From Clostridia bacterium (lineage in GTDB: Bacteria; Bacillota; Clostridia; Christensenellales; UBA1242): a DNA stretch of 22,346 bases. Shown here piece after piece: positions 1 to 6,256 of the stretch. Below the pieces are notes generated by a model. It ran no database searches, was not told the DNA's origin, and worked only from the letters and a program-made list of their open reading frames with translations. Location: positions 1-22,346 of the forward strand of contig JAQVLJ010000006.1 of NCBI GenBank assembly GCA_028704215.1, in the 5' to 3' direction. Made by a program: the position numbers and the translations under genes. Position 1 is the first letter of the stretch. Every line of letters begins with the position of its first letter.

Positions 1-401
1 TAAATATCATCAAAACCGAATGCAACAGCAGAACGAATGAGCGTACCCAAATTGCCAGGGTCTTGAATATTATCCAAAATCAAACTATTCCCTTTTGCAA
101 CGCCAAAATCCATATTTGGTTGTTTACAGATACAAACAATTCCTTGCGGAGTTACGGTATCAGATAATTCACAAATTGCTCTTTGAGATACTACTTCAAT
201 GTTTGGAAAATTCAATGCATTTGCCCACTCAAATAATTCTTCGGTGCAAAAAGTGGTTTCTATTGGTATCTTATCTTTTAACGCATCAGAACAACTGCGC
301 AATCCTTCCAAAACATACAGACTCATTTTTTGTCTGTATTTTTTTTGTTTTAGTTTGCTATACGTTTTGATACGCATGTTGTTGTCTGATAAAATTTGCA
401 T
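1..401 (-). CDS. TrmH/SpoU-family RNA 2'-O-methyltransferase, partial (C-terminal part beyond left edge)
   Basis: This is a SpoU/TrmH-family enzyme that would transfer a methyl group from S-adenosylmethionine to a ribose 2'-OH of rRNA or tRNA. About 133 codons are visible. The N-terminal part resembles the small substrate-binding domain (KKYRQK, then YVLEGL, as in the usual 'KKxRxxxGxFxVEG' start). A TVTPQGI segment follows, then the catalytic-domain motif DPGNLGTLIRSAVAFG, whose N and R residues are family hallmarks. The SAM-binding trefoil knot lies outside the window. The ATG at 399-401 is chosen because it is the first in frame and sits just after a strong promoter; a second ATG at 375-377 is possible. 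Neither has a Shine-Dalgarno. The gene follows rplT, a common neighbour in Clostridia, but has its own promoter. The exact target nucleotide cannot be told. Confidence 0.9.
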   Translation of the reverse strand, partial: MQILSDNNMRIKTYSKLKQKKYRQKMSLYVLEGLRSCSDALKDKIPIETTFCTEELFEWANALNFPNIEVVSQRAICELSDTVTPQGIVCICKQPNMDFGVAKGNSLILDNIQDPGNLGTLIRSAVAFGFDDI

Positions 402-407
402 AAAATT

Positions 408-436
408 ATTATATATTTATTACTATTTATAGTCAA
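408..436 (-). promoter_or_regulatory. sigma-A promoter of the trmH-family gene
   Basis: On the minus strand a -35 TTGACT (431-436) and a perfect -10 TATAAT (408-413) are separated by 17 bp. Only six bases lie between the -10 box and the ATG at 401, so transcription should begin at or next to the start codon and give a leaderless mRNA. If the second ATG (375-377) is used, the leader would be about 24 nt. Confidence 0.8.
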
Positions 437-444
437 ACGAATAC

Positions 445-471
445 TATAAAAAAACGGTTTATTACAACCGT
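445..471 (-). terminator. intrinsic terminator of infC-rpmI-rplT
   Basis: An inverted repeat ACGGTT/AACCGT (454-459 and 466-471) with a 6-nt loop is followed on the minus strand by a run of seven T. It lies just past the rplT stop codon and immediately before the next promoter, separating the two transcription units. Confidence 0.85.
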
Positions 472-478
472 CTTTTTG

Positions 479-823
479 TTATTTTTTGATACTTTCACAA
501 AGTTTTGCAAATGCAAGCGGTTCATTAATAGCCATATCAGACAATACTTTTCTGTTCAAATTGATATTGTTCTTTTTCAAACCATCAATAAACAAACTGT
601 ATCTGATTCCATTTGCACGACAAGCGGCGTTGATACGAGTGATCCACAAACTACGGAAATCTCTTTTTCTATGTTTTCTGCCAATGTAAGCATATTGACC
701 AGATTTCATTACTTGTTCACGAGCAACTCTATACAATTTGCTCTTAGTACCACGGTAGCCTTTTGCTTGTTTCAAAATAGCGCGTCTTTTTTTGACTGCG
801 TTTACTGCACGTTTAATTCTCAT
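479..823 (-). CDS. rplT: 50S ribosomal protein bL20
   Basis: The product is large-subunit protein bL20, which binds 23S rRNA early in assembly. In many Bacillota it also represses its own operon by binding the infC leader. The 114-residue length is typical. The sequence is very basic at the N-terminus (MRIKRAVNAVKKRR), has the conserved AKGYRGTKSKLYR stretch at about 20-32, and RKHRKRDFRSLWITRIN at about 49-65, followed by the globular C-terminal helices. The ATG is preceded by AGGAGG overlapping the TAG stop of rpmI, with nine bases between stop and start, so the two genes are translationally coupled. It is the last gene of infC-rpmI-rplT and is followed by a terminator. Confidence 0.97.
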   Translation of the reverse strand: MRIKRAVNAVKKRRAILKQAKGYRGTKSKLYRVAREQVMKSGQYAYIGRKHRKRDFRSLWITRINAACRANGIRYSLFIDGLKKNNINLNRKVLSDMAINEPLAFAKLCESIKK

Positions 824-832
824 ATCTTCCTC

Positions 833-1027
833 CTACATACCTAGTTGTATTTTGATGTTTTTGACATCTGCCTTTGCTACGTAGGCTACCTGTCTTAAAC
901 GTCTCTTTCTTTTTCTAGTTTTTTTGTTCAAAATGTGATTTTTGTTTTTGTGAGCGTGTTTTATTAGCCCATTGCAGTTAACATGAAATCTTTTTTTCAC
1001 TGCTGATCTTGTTTTTGCTGAATGCAT
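833..1027 (-). CDS. rpmI: 50S ribosomal protein bL35
   Basis: This is the small basic large-subunit protein bL35, 64 residues, a normal length. The family pattern is visible: KTRSAVKKRFHVNCNGLIK near the N-terminus, then a basic block with HILNKKTRKRKRRLR, and a C-terminal helix ending in QLGM. The ATG has an AAAGGAG Shine-Dalgarno. It lies 16 bp after infC and nine bases before rplT. It ends in TAG at the length expected for the family, which shows that TAG is a working stop codon in this genome. That matters for the interrupted penicillin-binding protein gene at 18.9 kb. The TAG is also part of the Shine-Dalgarno of rplT. Confidence 0.96.
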   Translation of the reverse strand: MHSAKTRSAVKKRFHVNCNGLIKHAHKNKNHILNKKTRKRKRRLRQVAYVAKADVKNIKIQLGM

Positions 1028-1043
1028 AATTTTTCTCCTTTAA

Positions 1044-1553
1044 TTACTTTTTGATTGGCACTAAAAACAAGTTAATCATTCTTCCCTGAAACTCAACTGG
1101 TTTTTCAGGTAAGCCAACTTCCTGTACGATTTCTGCAAACTTGTTCATTATATCCACGCCGATTTGAGGTTTTGCCTGCATTCTGCCACGCATTCTAATG
1201 TATACTTTTACTTTGTCGCCGTTTTCAAGAAATTTGCGGACTGATCTAGCTTTTGTAGCCATATCATTTTCGCCAATAGTCATAGATAATTGCATTTCTT
1301 TGACGTTAATGACTCTTTGATTTTTCTTTTGATCCTTCAATTTTTTCAAAGTTTCGAATTTGTATTTGCCGTAGTCCATAATTTTACAAACAGGTGGTTT
1401 TGCATCTGGTGCAATCATTACCAAATCAAATCCAAAATTTTCTGCTTGTTTATTTGCTTGTTCGGCACTAGCAATACCTAATTGTTGACCTTGTGGACCA
1501 ATTAATCGCACATCCATATTCGCGATTTGGCCGTTTTTTAATTGCTCTTTTAT
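1044..1553 (-). CDS. infC: translation initiation factor IF-3 (AUA start codon)
   Basis: IF-3 binds the 30S subunit, keeps it from joining 50S early and checks the start codon and initiator tRNA. The first ATG in frame (1515-1517) would cut the conserved N-terminus, and no Shine-Dalgarno precedes it. Twelve codons upstream, in frame, is ATA (1551-1553), five bases after a perfect AGGAGG (1559-1564). This gives a 169-residue protein whose start (KEQLKNGQIANMDVRLIG) aligns with the usual IF-3 N-terminal segment leading into the 'VRLIGPxGxQLG' motif. The C-terminal domain contains VKEMQLSMTIGENDMATK and RMRGRMQ. A non-AUG start (AUU in E. coli) is the known basis of infC autoregulation, so AUA is credible. 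It is the first gene of infC-rpmI-rplT, behind an attenuating leader. Confidence 0.93.
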   Translation of the reverse strand: MKEQLKNGQIANMDVRLIGPQGQQLGIASAEQANKQAENFGFDLVMIAPDAKPPVCKIMDYGKYKFETLKKLKDQKKNQRVINVKEMQLSMTIGENDMATKARSVRKFLENGDKVKVYIRMRGRMQAKPQIGVDIMNKFAEIVQEVGLPEKPVEFQGRMINLFLVPIKK

Positions 1554-1558
1554 AAGAA

Positions 1559-1564
1559 CCTCCT
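1559..1564 (-). promoter_or_regulatory. ribosome binding site fixing the AUA start of infC
   Basis: A perfect AGGAGG on the minus strand lies five bases before ATA at 1551-1553 and 41 bases before the first ATG. Its position selects the rare AUA as the initiation codon. Confidence 0.85.
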
Positions 1565-1609
1565 AAAAAAATAAAAATGTGGATTTGCTTATAAAAAGTC
1601 CCACATTTT
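1565..1609 (-). terminator. attenuator hairpin in the infC leader
   Basis: A perfect 9-bp stem (1574-1582 with 1601-1609, AAAATGTGG/CCACATTTT) with an 18-nt loop is followed on the minus strand by an almost unbroken T run that abuts the infC Shine-Dalgarno. Its place between promoter and first gene means it acts as a conditional terminator. Confidence 0.75.
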
Positions 1610-1684
1610 CTAAATAAAATCATAATTTTAGAAACCTCTATCACTTTCGTTCAAGGGTGAGAAGTGGTACTTCTACTTTAAAGC
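1565..1684 (-). ncRNA. infC leader RNA, probable bL20-responsive ribosomal-protein leader
   Basis: The untranslated leader of infC-rpmI-rplT is about 130 nt. From 5' to 3' it has a hairpin AGAAGT/ACTTCT with a 3-nt loop (1660-1674), a segment CACCCTTGAACGAAAGTG that could fold through CAC/GTG, and the attenuator stem. In Bacillus and relatives this operon is controlled by an L20-binding leader that ends transcription early when bL20 is in excess. The position and layout fit that class; I recognise the class by context and general form, not by alignment to a covariance model. Confidence 0.6.
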
Positions 1685-1690
1685 AAGTTA

Positions 1691-1719
1691 AATATAACAC
1701 TCGATCATTCTTTTGTCAA
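1691..1719 (-). promoter_or_regulatory. sigma-A promoter of infC-rpmI-rplT
   Basis: The minus strand carries a perfect -35 TTGACA (1714-1719), a 17-bp spacer and a -10 TATATT (1691-1696). The predicted start is near 1684. It lies immediately upstream (by map position, just before the thrS stop codon) so the infC operon can be transcribed independently of thrS. Confidence 0.8.
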
Positions 1720-1725
1720 CTATTT

Positions 1726-3450
1726 TTACAATTTTTTTGTGTCGACTTCGCTTATTAATCTGTTAACGAATTCTTGTAAGTTAACACCTGACAAATTTTC
1801 ATTACCTCTTCCACGAACTGAGATTGTTTCAGTTTCAATTTCCTTATCACCTACTATAATAAGATAAGGTATTTTTTGGTTAAGCGCTTCACGAATTTTG
1901 TAACTTATTTTTTCATTTCTAACATCAAGTTCTACACGTATTCCACTTTTGTTAAGATTTTCAAAAATTTGCTTTGCATAATTTTCTGAATTTTCTGCGA
2001 TGTTCAAAACTTTTACCTGTACAGGAGCAAGCCATAATGGGAAAGCACCAGCGTATTGTTCAATCAAAATTCCAATAAAACGTTCAATTGAGCCCAAAAC
2101 TACACGGTGAATCATAATAGGTCTATGTTTTTGACCATCCGCACCAATGTATTCCAAATCAAACCTTTCTGGTAATTGGAAGTCAAGTTGGATAGTTCCG
2201 CATTGCCAAGTACGACCTATACAATCTTTAAGATGAAAGTCTATTTTAGGACCATAAAACGCTCCATCACCTTCGTTAATTACATATTCTTTCCCGTTAT
2301 CATCGAGAACTTCTTTTAATGTAGAAATTGCAGTATCCCAATCTTCGTCACTACCCATGGAATTTTCTGGTCTAGTACTCAATTCAATCATGTACTCAAA
2401 GCCAAAAATTTTGTAAAAGTCATCTATTAAGTTCATTACGTTTAGTATTTCACTTTTCATTTGTTCTTTTGTCATATAAATATGAGCGTCATCTTGTGTA
2501 AAACAGCGAACACGCATTAGTCCGTGTAATGCTCCGCTTAATTCATGTCTATGCACCAAACCAAGTTCGGCTATACGTTCAGGCAAATCTTTGTAACTAT
2601 GAATTTTGTGTTCGTATACCAAAATACCACCAGGACAATTCATGGGTTTGATAGCAAACTCACGTTCATCAATTTTTGTTGTATACATATTTTGGCGATA
2701 ATGACTCCAGTGACCTGACCTAATCCATAATTCTTTATCTAACATAATAGGAGTAGAAATCTCCTTATAACCGTATTCTTTATGTTTTGCTCTCCAAAAT
2801 TCTAATAAAGTATTTTTCAAAATCATACCCTTTGGTAACCAAAAAGGAAATCCTGGACCTTCTTCAAATATATCAAACAATTCTAGTTCGCTACCAAGTT
2901 TGCGATGATCTCGTTTTTTTGCTTCTTCAAGCATATTTTTGTATGAAGATAATTCTTTTTTGTCAGCAAACCCATATACATATATTCGCTGTAACATTTT
3001 GTTCTTTTCATTACCTCTCCAATATGCACCATTTACTTTGTTAATTTCGAATGAAAACCCACGTAAAAATTTTGTATTTTCGACATGAGGACCTCTACAC
3101 AAATCATAAAAATCATTACCTAAATAATACACTGATATTTCGCTATCAGAAGACAATTCATTAATTAATTCTAATTTGTAAGGATTATTTTTGAAGAGTT
3201 CAAGCGCTTCCTTTTTGGAAACAACTTGTCTAGCGAAATCTTCATTGTTACCTATTATTTCACGCATTTTAGATTCGATTTTTTCGAAATCATTTGGTGT
3301 AATAGTAGCTGATGTATCAATATCATAATAAAATCCATTTTCTATTGCAGGTCCAATGGTCAATTTTACATCTTCAAAAATTAAGCAAAGTGCTTTTGCC
3401 AATACGTGACTCATACTATGTCTATACATTTCTATTTTTTCATTTTCCAT
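1726..3450 (-). CDS. thrS: threonine--tRNA ligase, lacking the N-terminal TGS domain
   Basis: ThrRS activates threonine with ATP and loads tRNA-Thr. The start at 3450 (ATG GAA AAT) is taken because AGGAGG lies seven bases upstream; upstream in-frame codons would run into the T-box terminator. The 574-residue protein begins directly in the editing domain, with HSMSH (11-15) and CRGPH (118-122) as its metal and substrate residues. The catalytic core follows with zinc ligands Cys272 (in MNCPGG), His323 (in DDAHIY) and the His of PIMIHR, the motif-2 arginine near 301 and motif 3 (GSIERF). The anticodon-binding domain closes the protein. The usual first 60 or so residues, the TGS domain, are absent. 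Expression is governed by a threonine T-box leader with its own promoter. Confidence 0.96.
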   Translation of the reverse strand: MENEKIEMYRHSMSHVLAKALCLIFEDVKLTIGPAIENGFYYDIDTSATITPNDFEKIESKMREIIGNNEDFARQVVSKKEALELFKNNPYKLELINELSSDSEISVYYLGNDFYDLCRGPHVENTKFLRGFSFEINKVNGAYWRGNEKNKMLQRIYVYGFADKKELSSYKNMLEEAKKRDHRKLGSELELFDIFEEGPGFPFWLPKGMILKNTLLEFWRAKHKEYGYKEISTPIMLDKELWIRSGHWSHYRQNMYTTKIDEREFAIKPMNCPGGILVYEHKIHSYKDLPERIAELGLVHRHELSGALHGLMRVRCFTQDDAHIYMTKEQMKSEILNVMNLIDDFYKIFGFEYMIELSTRPENSMGSDEDWDTAISTLKEVLDDNGKEYVINEGDGAFYGPKIDFHLKDCIGRTWQCGTIQLDFQLPERFDLEYIGADGQKHRPIMIHRVVLGSIERFIGILIEQYAGAFPLWLAPVQVKVLNIAENSENYAKQIFENLNKSGIRVELDVRNEKISYKIREALNQKIPYLIIVGDKEIETETISVRGRGNENLSGVNLQEFVNRLISEVDTKKL

Positions 3451-3470
3451 AACATAACCTCCTACAAAAC

Positions 3471-3508
3471 AAAAAAACCGCCTTATAAGGACGATTATCA
3501 CCGCGGTT
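3471..3508 (-). terminator. T-box regulated terminator of thrS
   Basis: AACCGC (3503-3508) pairs with GCGGTT (3476-3481), followed by seven T on the minus strand. The 5' arm overlaps the T-box sequence, so the terminator and the antiterminator are mutually exclusive, as in known T-box leaders. Confidence 0.85.
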
Positions 3509-3665
3509 CCACCTTATTTGCTACGATTGTAGCCTCTCATTTTCTAAACAACAAATCTCATGTAGTGGTTTCACAAAAATGCATAATATGTCTTCTCACC
3601 AATCGACACTCTCTGTAATTAGGGACAATATTCGTTACTTGGAACAATCAACGATTTATTAAGTT
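3471..3665 (-). ncRNA. T-box leader, threonine specific (ACC specifier), upstream of thrS
   Basis: This leader RNA senses uncharged tRNA and lets transcription continue into thrS when threonyl-tRNA is short. The conserved T-box element AAGGTGGAACCGCG is at 3502-3515, next to the terminator. Upstream, a Stem I region shows the AGAGAG element and GGTGAGA of the distal part. Further on is the specifier strand GAA-ACC-ACTACATGAG, where ACC at 3567-3569 is a threonine codon in the normal context (GAA before, A after). The specifier matches the downstream gene, which supports the assignment. The predicted transcription start is near 3665. Confidence 0.9.
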
Positions 3666-3671
3666 TCTATC

Positions 3672-3700
3672 ATTATAGTTTTTAATAATGTGGTTGTCAA
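3672..3700 (-). promoter_or_regulatory. consensus sigma-A promoter of thrS
   Basis: Perfect -35 TTGACA (3695-3700) and perfect -10 TATAAT (3672-3677) are separated by the optimal 17 bp on the minus strand. A full-strength promoter suits a gene whose output is set by the T-box terminator. Confidence 0.9.
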
Positions 3701-3719
3701 TAAAAATAAACACAATTTA

Positions 3720-4475
3720 TTAATTTACATAGATTTTTAATCGGCTAGTGTACACATCTGACAAGAATCCCAAAGCCTCGTCGTTATAATCATTATTTAC
3801 ATATACATCAATGTTCATAGGACTAATGGTCAACACTTGACTTATCAAATCAAGTTTGCAAAAACTATCCCCTACTTTTTTCACTTCATCCGATTGCTCT
3901 ATTACGCTATAAATACTATAAACTCCGTCTTTACATAGTATTTTGATTTTTTTACACGTAGTATCCATAGAATTGACAAGAAAACGTATTATTTCTATAA
4001 AACTGGAACTAGACAAAAAAAACATAGAATTGTCTTTTGCCAAATCACACAACTCGTTCCAATGTGCTATCAAAGGTGACATTCTAAATTCGATGAAACT
4101 ATCAATAAAAAGACTTTGATTAAGAACAATCAACTTGTCCAAAATGTTTTCATCTGTTGATTTGTCAAATAAAGACAATACTTTTATGTAAGCATCATAC
4201 GAAAAATCGTCTGTCAAACTTATTTTGATGTTTTTTTTGAGATAGTCGCATTTGTACACGTTTATAATGTAACTTATTATTGCTTGTTTGATAATAGCAT
4301 CATATTCATCTTTTTTCTTTTCATTACAAGCAAATAAAATGTAACAAAACACGTTATCGTCGTGTCGTGTTATTATGACGTTGGTGTTTTGGGTAATGTA
4401 TTTGTTTAATATATCATAAATATATTGTATTGAACTTTGATTTGCACGCCTACAAGCAAGAGACAATTCGTACAT
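3720..4475 (-). CDS. ytxC: YtxC-like protein (putative sporulation protein family)
   Basis: The 251-residue protein has no signal peptide or membrane segment. The C-terminal half carries the pattern I associate with the YtxC family: SLFIDSFIEFRM at about 122-133, followed by a helix and FIEIIRFLVNSM at about 162-173, as in 'FLxxFIxFRLxxY...EFIxLLRYFVD'. The middle has a helical AIISYIINVYK segment typical of the same family. Position supports it: ytxC lies just upstream of thrS in Bacillus and many Clostridia. YtxC is linked to sporulation by name and distribution, but its biochemical role is unknown. The ATG has GAGGT about six bases upstream. The N-terminal 100 residues are poorly conserved, so the call rests on the C-terminal motif plus synteny. 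Confidence 0.75.
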   Translation of the reverse strand: MYELSLACRRANQSSIQYIYDILNKYITQNTNVIITRHDDNVFCYILFACNEKKKDEYDAIIKQAIISYIINVYKCDYLKKNIKISLTDDFSYDAYIKVLSLFDKSTDENILDKLIVLNQSLFIDSFIEFRMSPLIAHWNELCDLAKDNSMFFLSSSSFIEIIRFLVNSMDTTCKKIKILCKDGVYSIYSVIEQSDEVKKVGDSFCKLDLISQVLTISPMNIDVYVNNDYNDEALGFLSDVYTSRLKIYVN

Positions 4476-4599
4476 AATTTACCTCTACCTTAATGTATGC
4501 AATCAAAATAAATCTATTCCGTGCTCACACAATACTACAAAAATAGAACTTTTTTGTAACGTAAAAAATAATATGAAGTATGAGATATTATTTTTATTA

Positions 4600-4691
4600 C
4601 AGAATAGGAAATATAAATTGTATAAAATGTACAAGGTTGCAATGCATCCAATCTTTGCAATCAAGCGCAAACAATGTAATATCCTATTTTG
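4600..4691. repeat. structured inverted-repeat element between rsmC-like gene and ytxC
   Basis: About 20-bp imperfect inverted arms (4600-4620 and 4672-4691), with AATAGGA/TCCTATT cores, enclose further internal pairs. These are TTGTA/TACAA (4619-4635 region) and a TTGCAA repeat on both sides of a 12-nt loop (about 4637-4660). The intergenic gap is 238 bp and holds no credible gene. The element could be the leader of ytxC, a terminator region of the rsmC-like gene or a relic of a small inverted-repeat element. A further small inverted repeat, TACAAAAA/TTTTTGTA, lies near 4536-4561. Confidence 0.45.
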
Positions 4692-4713
4692 ATTAAATAT
4701 ATATGCTATATAT

Positions 4714-5319
4714 TCATTCTAATTGCTTGATGCAGTGCAAAACATAGTAACCCTTTTCTCTTAACAAGATTTGACAATTACCATAAATTTGTAATAGACA
4801 TTTTTTGGCACTTTCCATACCTGCATCTTTACGAATAACGATAGTTAAAGTTCCGCTAATTTTCAAATGGTTGTAAGACTCTTTCAAAAATTCAAATAAA
4901 ATTGTCTTTCCTGCTTTTATAGGAGGGTTTGATACCATAAAATCATAAATTTTTTCATTGTTCGAAAATACATTACTTTCAAAAAATTCTATATCATTCT
5001 TTATTTTATTTTTTATTATATTTTGTTTTGATAAATATATTGCAGTTTTATTTACGTCCAGCATATCGACATTCAAATCATAATTTTTCATTAGATATAT
5101 TGCTAAAACACCATAACCACTTCCAAAATCTAGACCTACACCCACTAATTTTAAGTGTTTGTCTATTGCCTTTATTAAGGCTAGTGTGCCTTTGTCAACA
5201 CTCTTTTTGCTAAAAATGTTGTCGCAAGACAAAAAAGAATATTTTTTACCATTTATTATCTCATCAAATGTAAAATAATCGCTTTCTTTGTGTTCTTTTT
5301 CTATAAAATAATGTTGCAT
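4714..5319 (-). CDS. RsmC/YbxB-like class I SAM-dependent methyltransferase
   Basis: This protein resembles RsmC, the 16S rRNA guanine-N2 methyltransferase, and its single-domain Bacillus relative YbxB. The opening HYF, the 'NIFSKKSVDKGT' stretch (35-45), the SAM-binding motif I LDFGSGYG (63-70), the acidic residue in MLDVN (86-90) and the catalytic NPPIKAGK (131-138) match the family in order. 'GYYVLH' near the end is also typical. At 201 residues it is a single-domain form, as in Gram-positive bacteria. Motif I has Ser in place of the more usual Cys in DxGCGYG, which is a mild change. The start at 5319 has no clear Shine-Dalgarno. The guanine target is inferred from homology only. Confidence 0.85.
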   Translation of the reverse strand: MQHYFIEKEHKESDYFTFDEIINGKKYSFLSCDNIFSKKSVDKGTLALIKAIDKHLKLVGVGLDFGSGYGVLAIYLMKNYDLNVDMLDVNKTAIYLSKQNIIKNKIKNDIEFFESNVFSNNEKIYDFMVSNPPIKAGKTILFEFLKESYNHLKISGTLTIVIRKDAGMESAKKCLLQIYGNCQILLREKGYYVLHCIKQLE

Positions 5320-5360
5320 AAAAAAATATTAACATAAAAAAAGAATTTTATAAAGAAAAA

Positions 5361-5389
5361 ATACAAAAAAAATGAGCAAATGCTCATTT
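5361..5389 (-). terminator. intrinsic terminator after the 76-residue membrane protein gene
   Basis: AAATGAGCA/TGCTCATTT forms a 9-bp stem with a very short loop, followed on the minus strand by a run of eight T. It lies immediately past the stop codon at 5392. Confidence 0.85.
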
Positions 5390-5391
5390 TA

Positions 5392-5622
5392 TTAAATATC
5401 TACTACCATAAGGATTAGCCCGACCAATATTAGTAACAATCCAACTATTTTCATTGAAACCATAATCGCATCATCATCTTTTATTTCTTTGACGTGCCTA
5501 AATGCGCGTGCTGCACGCTTTGCTATCAAGGCTAAGAACACTCCTAATATTGCCAAAATAATTGCAACTAAAACATTTGGTTTTTGTAAATGTTCTAACA
5601 AATCTACTAACATAAAGCCCAT
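5392..5622 (-). CDS. small two-helix membrane protein, unknown function
   Basis: This is a 76-residue protein with two predicted transmembrane helices, about 17-34 and 56-74. The loop between them is basic then acidic (KRAARAFRHVKEIKDDD), which suggests a cytoplasmic hairpin loop. I do not recognise a named family. Short proteins of this general form occur in Clostridia without known function. The gene looks real: it has a GGAGAG Shine-Dalgarno seven bases before the ATG, its own promoter, and a strong terminator directly after the stop. It is therefore a single-gene transcription unit, between the rsmC-like gene and a second membrane protein gene. Confidence 0.8.
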   Translation of the reverse strand: MGFMLVDLLEHLQKPNVLVAIILAILGVFLALIAKRAARAFRHVKEIKDDDAIMVSMKIVGLLLILVGLILMVVDI

Positions 5623-5652
5623 AATTTTCTCTCCATTTTGTTTTATACGACA

Positions 5653-5681
5653 ATATTAACAAACAAGCATAAAAAAGTCAA
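5653..5681 (-). promoter_or_regulatory. promoter of the 76-residue membrane protein gene
   Basis: On the minus strand TTGACT (5676-5681), a 17-bp spacer and TAATAT (5653-5658) form a reasonable sigma-A promoter, with four of six -10 bases matching. It starts just past the stop codon of the upstream 182-residue gene. Confidence 0.6.
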
Positions 5682-5692
5682 TAGTAATGATA

Positions 5693-6241
5693 TTATTTTC
5701 GTTTTCTAGAATTTTTCAGTTTGCCAATTTTATAAGTTTTGATTTTTATTAAACAATACAATTTGATGCCCAAAGACAAAACGCAAGCTAACATTGTACC
5801 AAATGCACCTACCAAGCCCACAACGTGTACCGTAGATGAAATACCAAAGAAAACAACTGTAATGTAAGCAAAAATATATACACAAGTATCAACCGCTTTG
5901 CTTAGTTCATTGCGCGGAAAATATTTTTTGAAAATGACTGACAACAGAAACACAAGCATCAAAATTAGCATTGGTATTATTACGCCAACTTTAACAAAAC
6001 CTAATATGCCATAATACAACATCAAAAATGAAACAATCAAAAATGTGGTTATTGTATTTAATAATTTGTGTTCATTGTTATATTTTTCAGACAAAAGAAA
6101 TTGCCACAATTTTGCAACCAATAGTAAAAGAATAAATAACTGTGAAAGCCAAAAATTAAGTACAATTTCACCAAAAACAACAAGTGGCAAAACAGCAATT
6201 TGTAAAGCAAATAGTAACTTAACTAGTTTATCATTTTTCAT
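5693..6241 (-). CDS. polytopic membrane protein, unknown function
   Basis: The 182-residue protein has about six hydrophobic segments, near residues 9-29, 32-50, 63-82, 84-106, 119-136 and 139-167. It ends in a strongly basic tail (KIGKLKNSRKRK), so both ends are probably cytoplasmic. No enzymatic motif or family signature is evident to me. A good promoter lies directly upstream, and the GGTGA before the ATG is a short-spaced Shine-Dalgarno. It is divergent from the ABC transporter operon across a 119-bp gap. The next gene downstream, also a small membrane protein, has its own promoter, so a shared function cannot be assumed. Confidence 0.75.
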   Translation of the reverse strand: MKNDKLVKLLFALQIAVLPLVVFGEIVLNFWLSQLFILLLLVAKLWQFLLSEKYNNEHKLLNTITTFLIVSFLMLYYGILGFVKVGVIIPMLILMLVFLLSVIFKKYFPRNELSKAVDTCVYIFAYITVVFFGISSTVHVVGLVGAFGTMLACVLSLGIKLYCLIKIKTYKIGKLKNSRKRK

Positions 6242-6256
6242 AACTCACCTATTCGA

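Noticed and set aside
95..432. Plus-strand frames at the left edge
   Set aside because: The minus strand encodes an unmistakable SpoU/TrmH catalytic motif over the same stretch.
476..844. A 122-codon plus-strand frame opposite rplT
   Set aside because: It is the complement of a clear bL20 gene; the protein shows no family features.
3481..3501. Upstream extension of thrS by 17 codons
   Set aside because: The extension would be encoded by the T-box terminator; the AGGAGG is placed for the ATG at 3450.
4476..4713. A small gene in the gap between ytxC and the RsmC-like gene
   Set aside because: No frame of meaningful length with a ribosome binding site is visible; the gap is better described as structured non-coding DNA.
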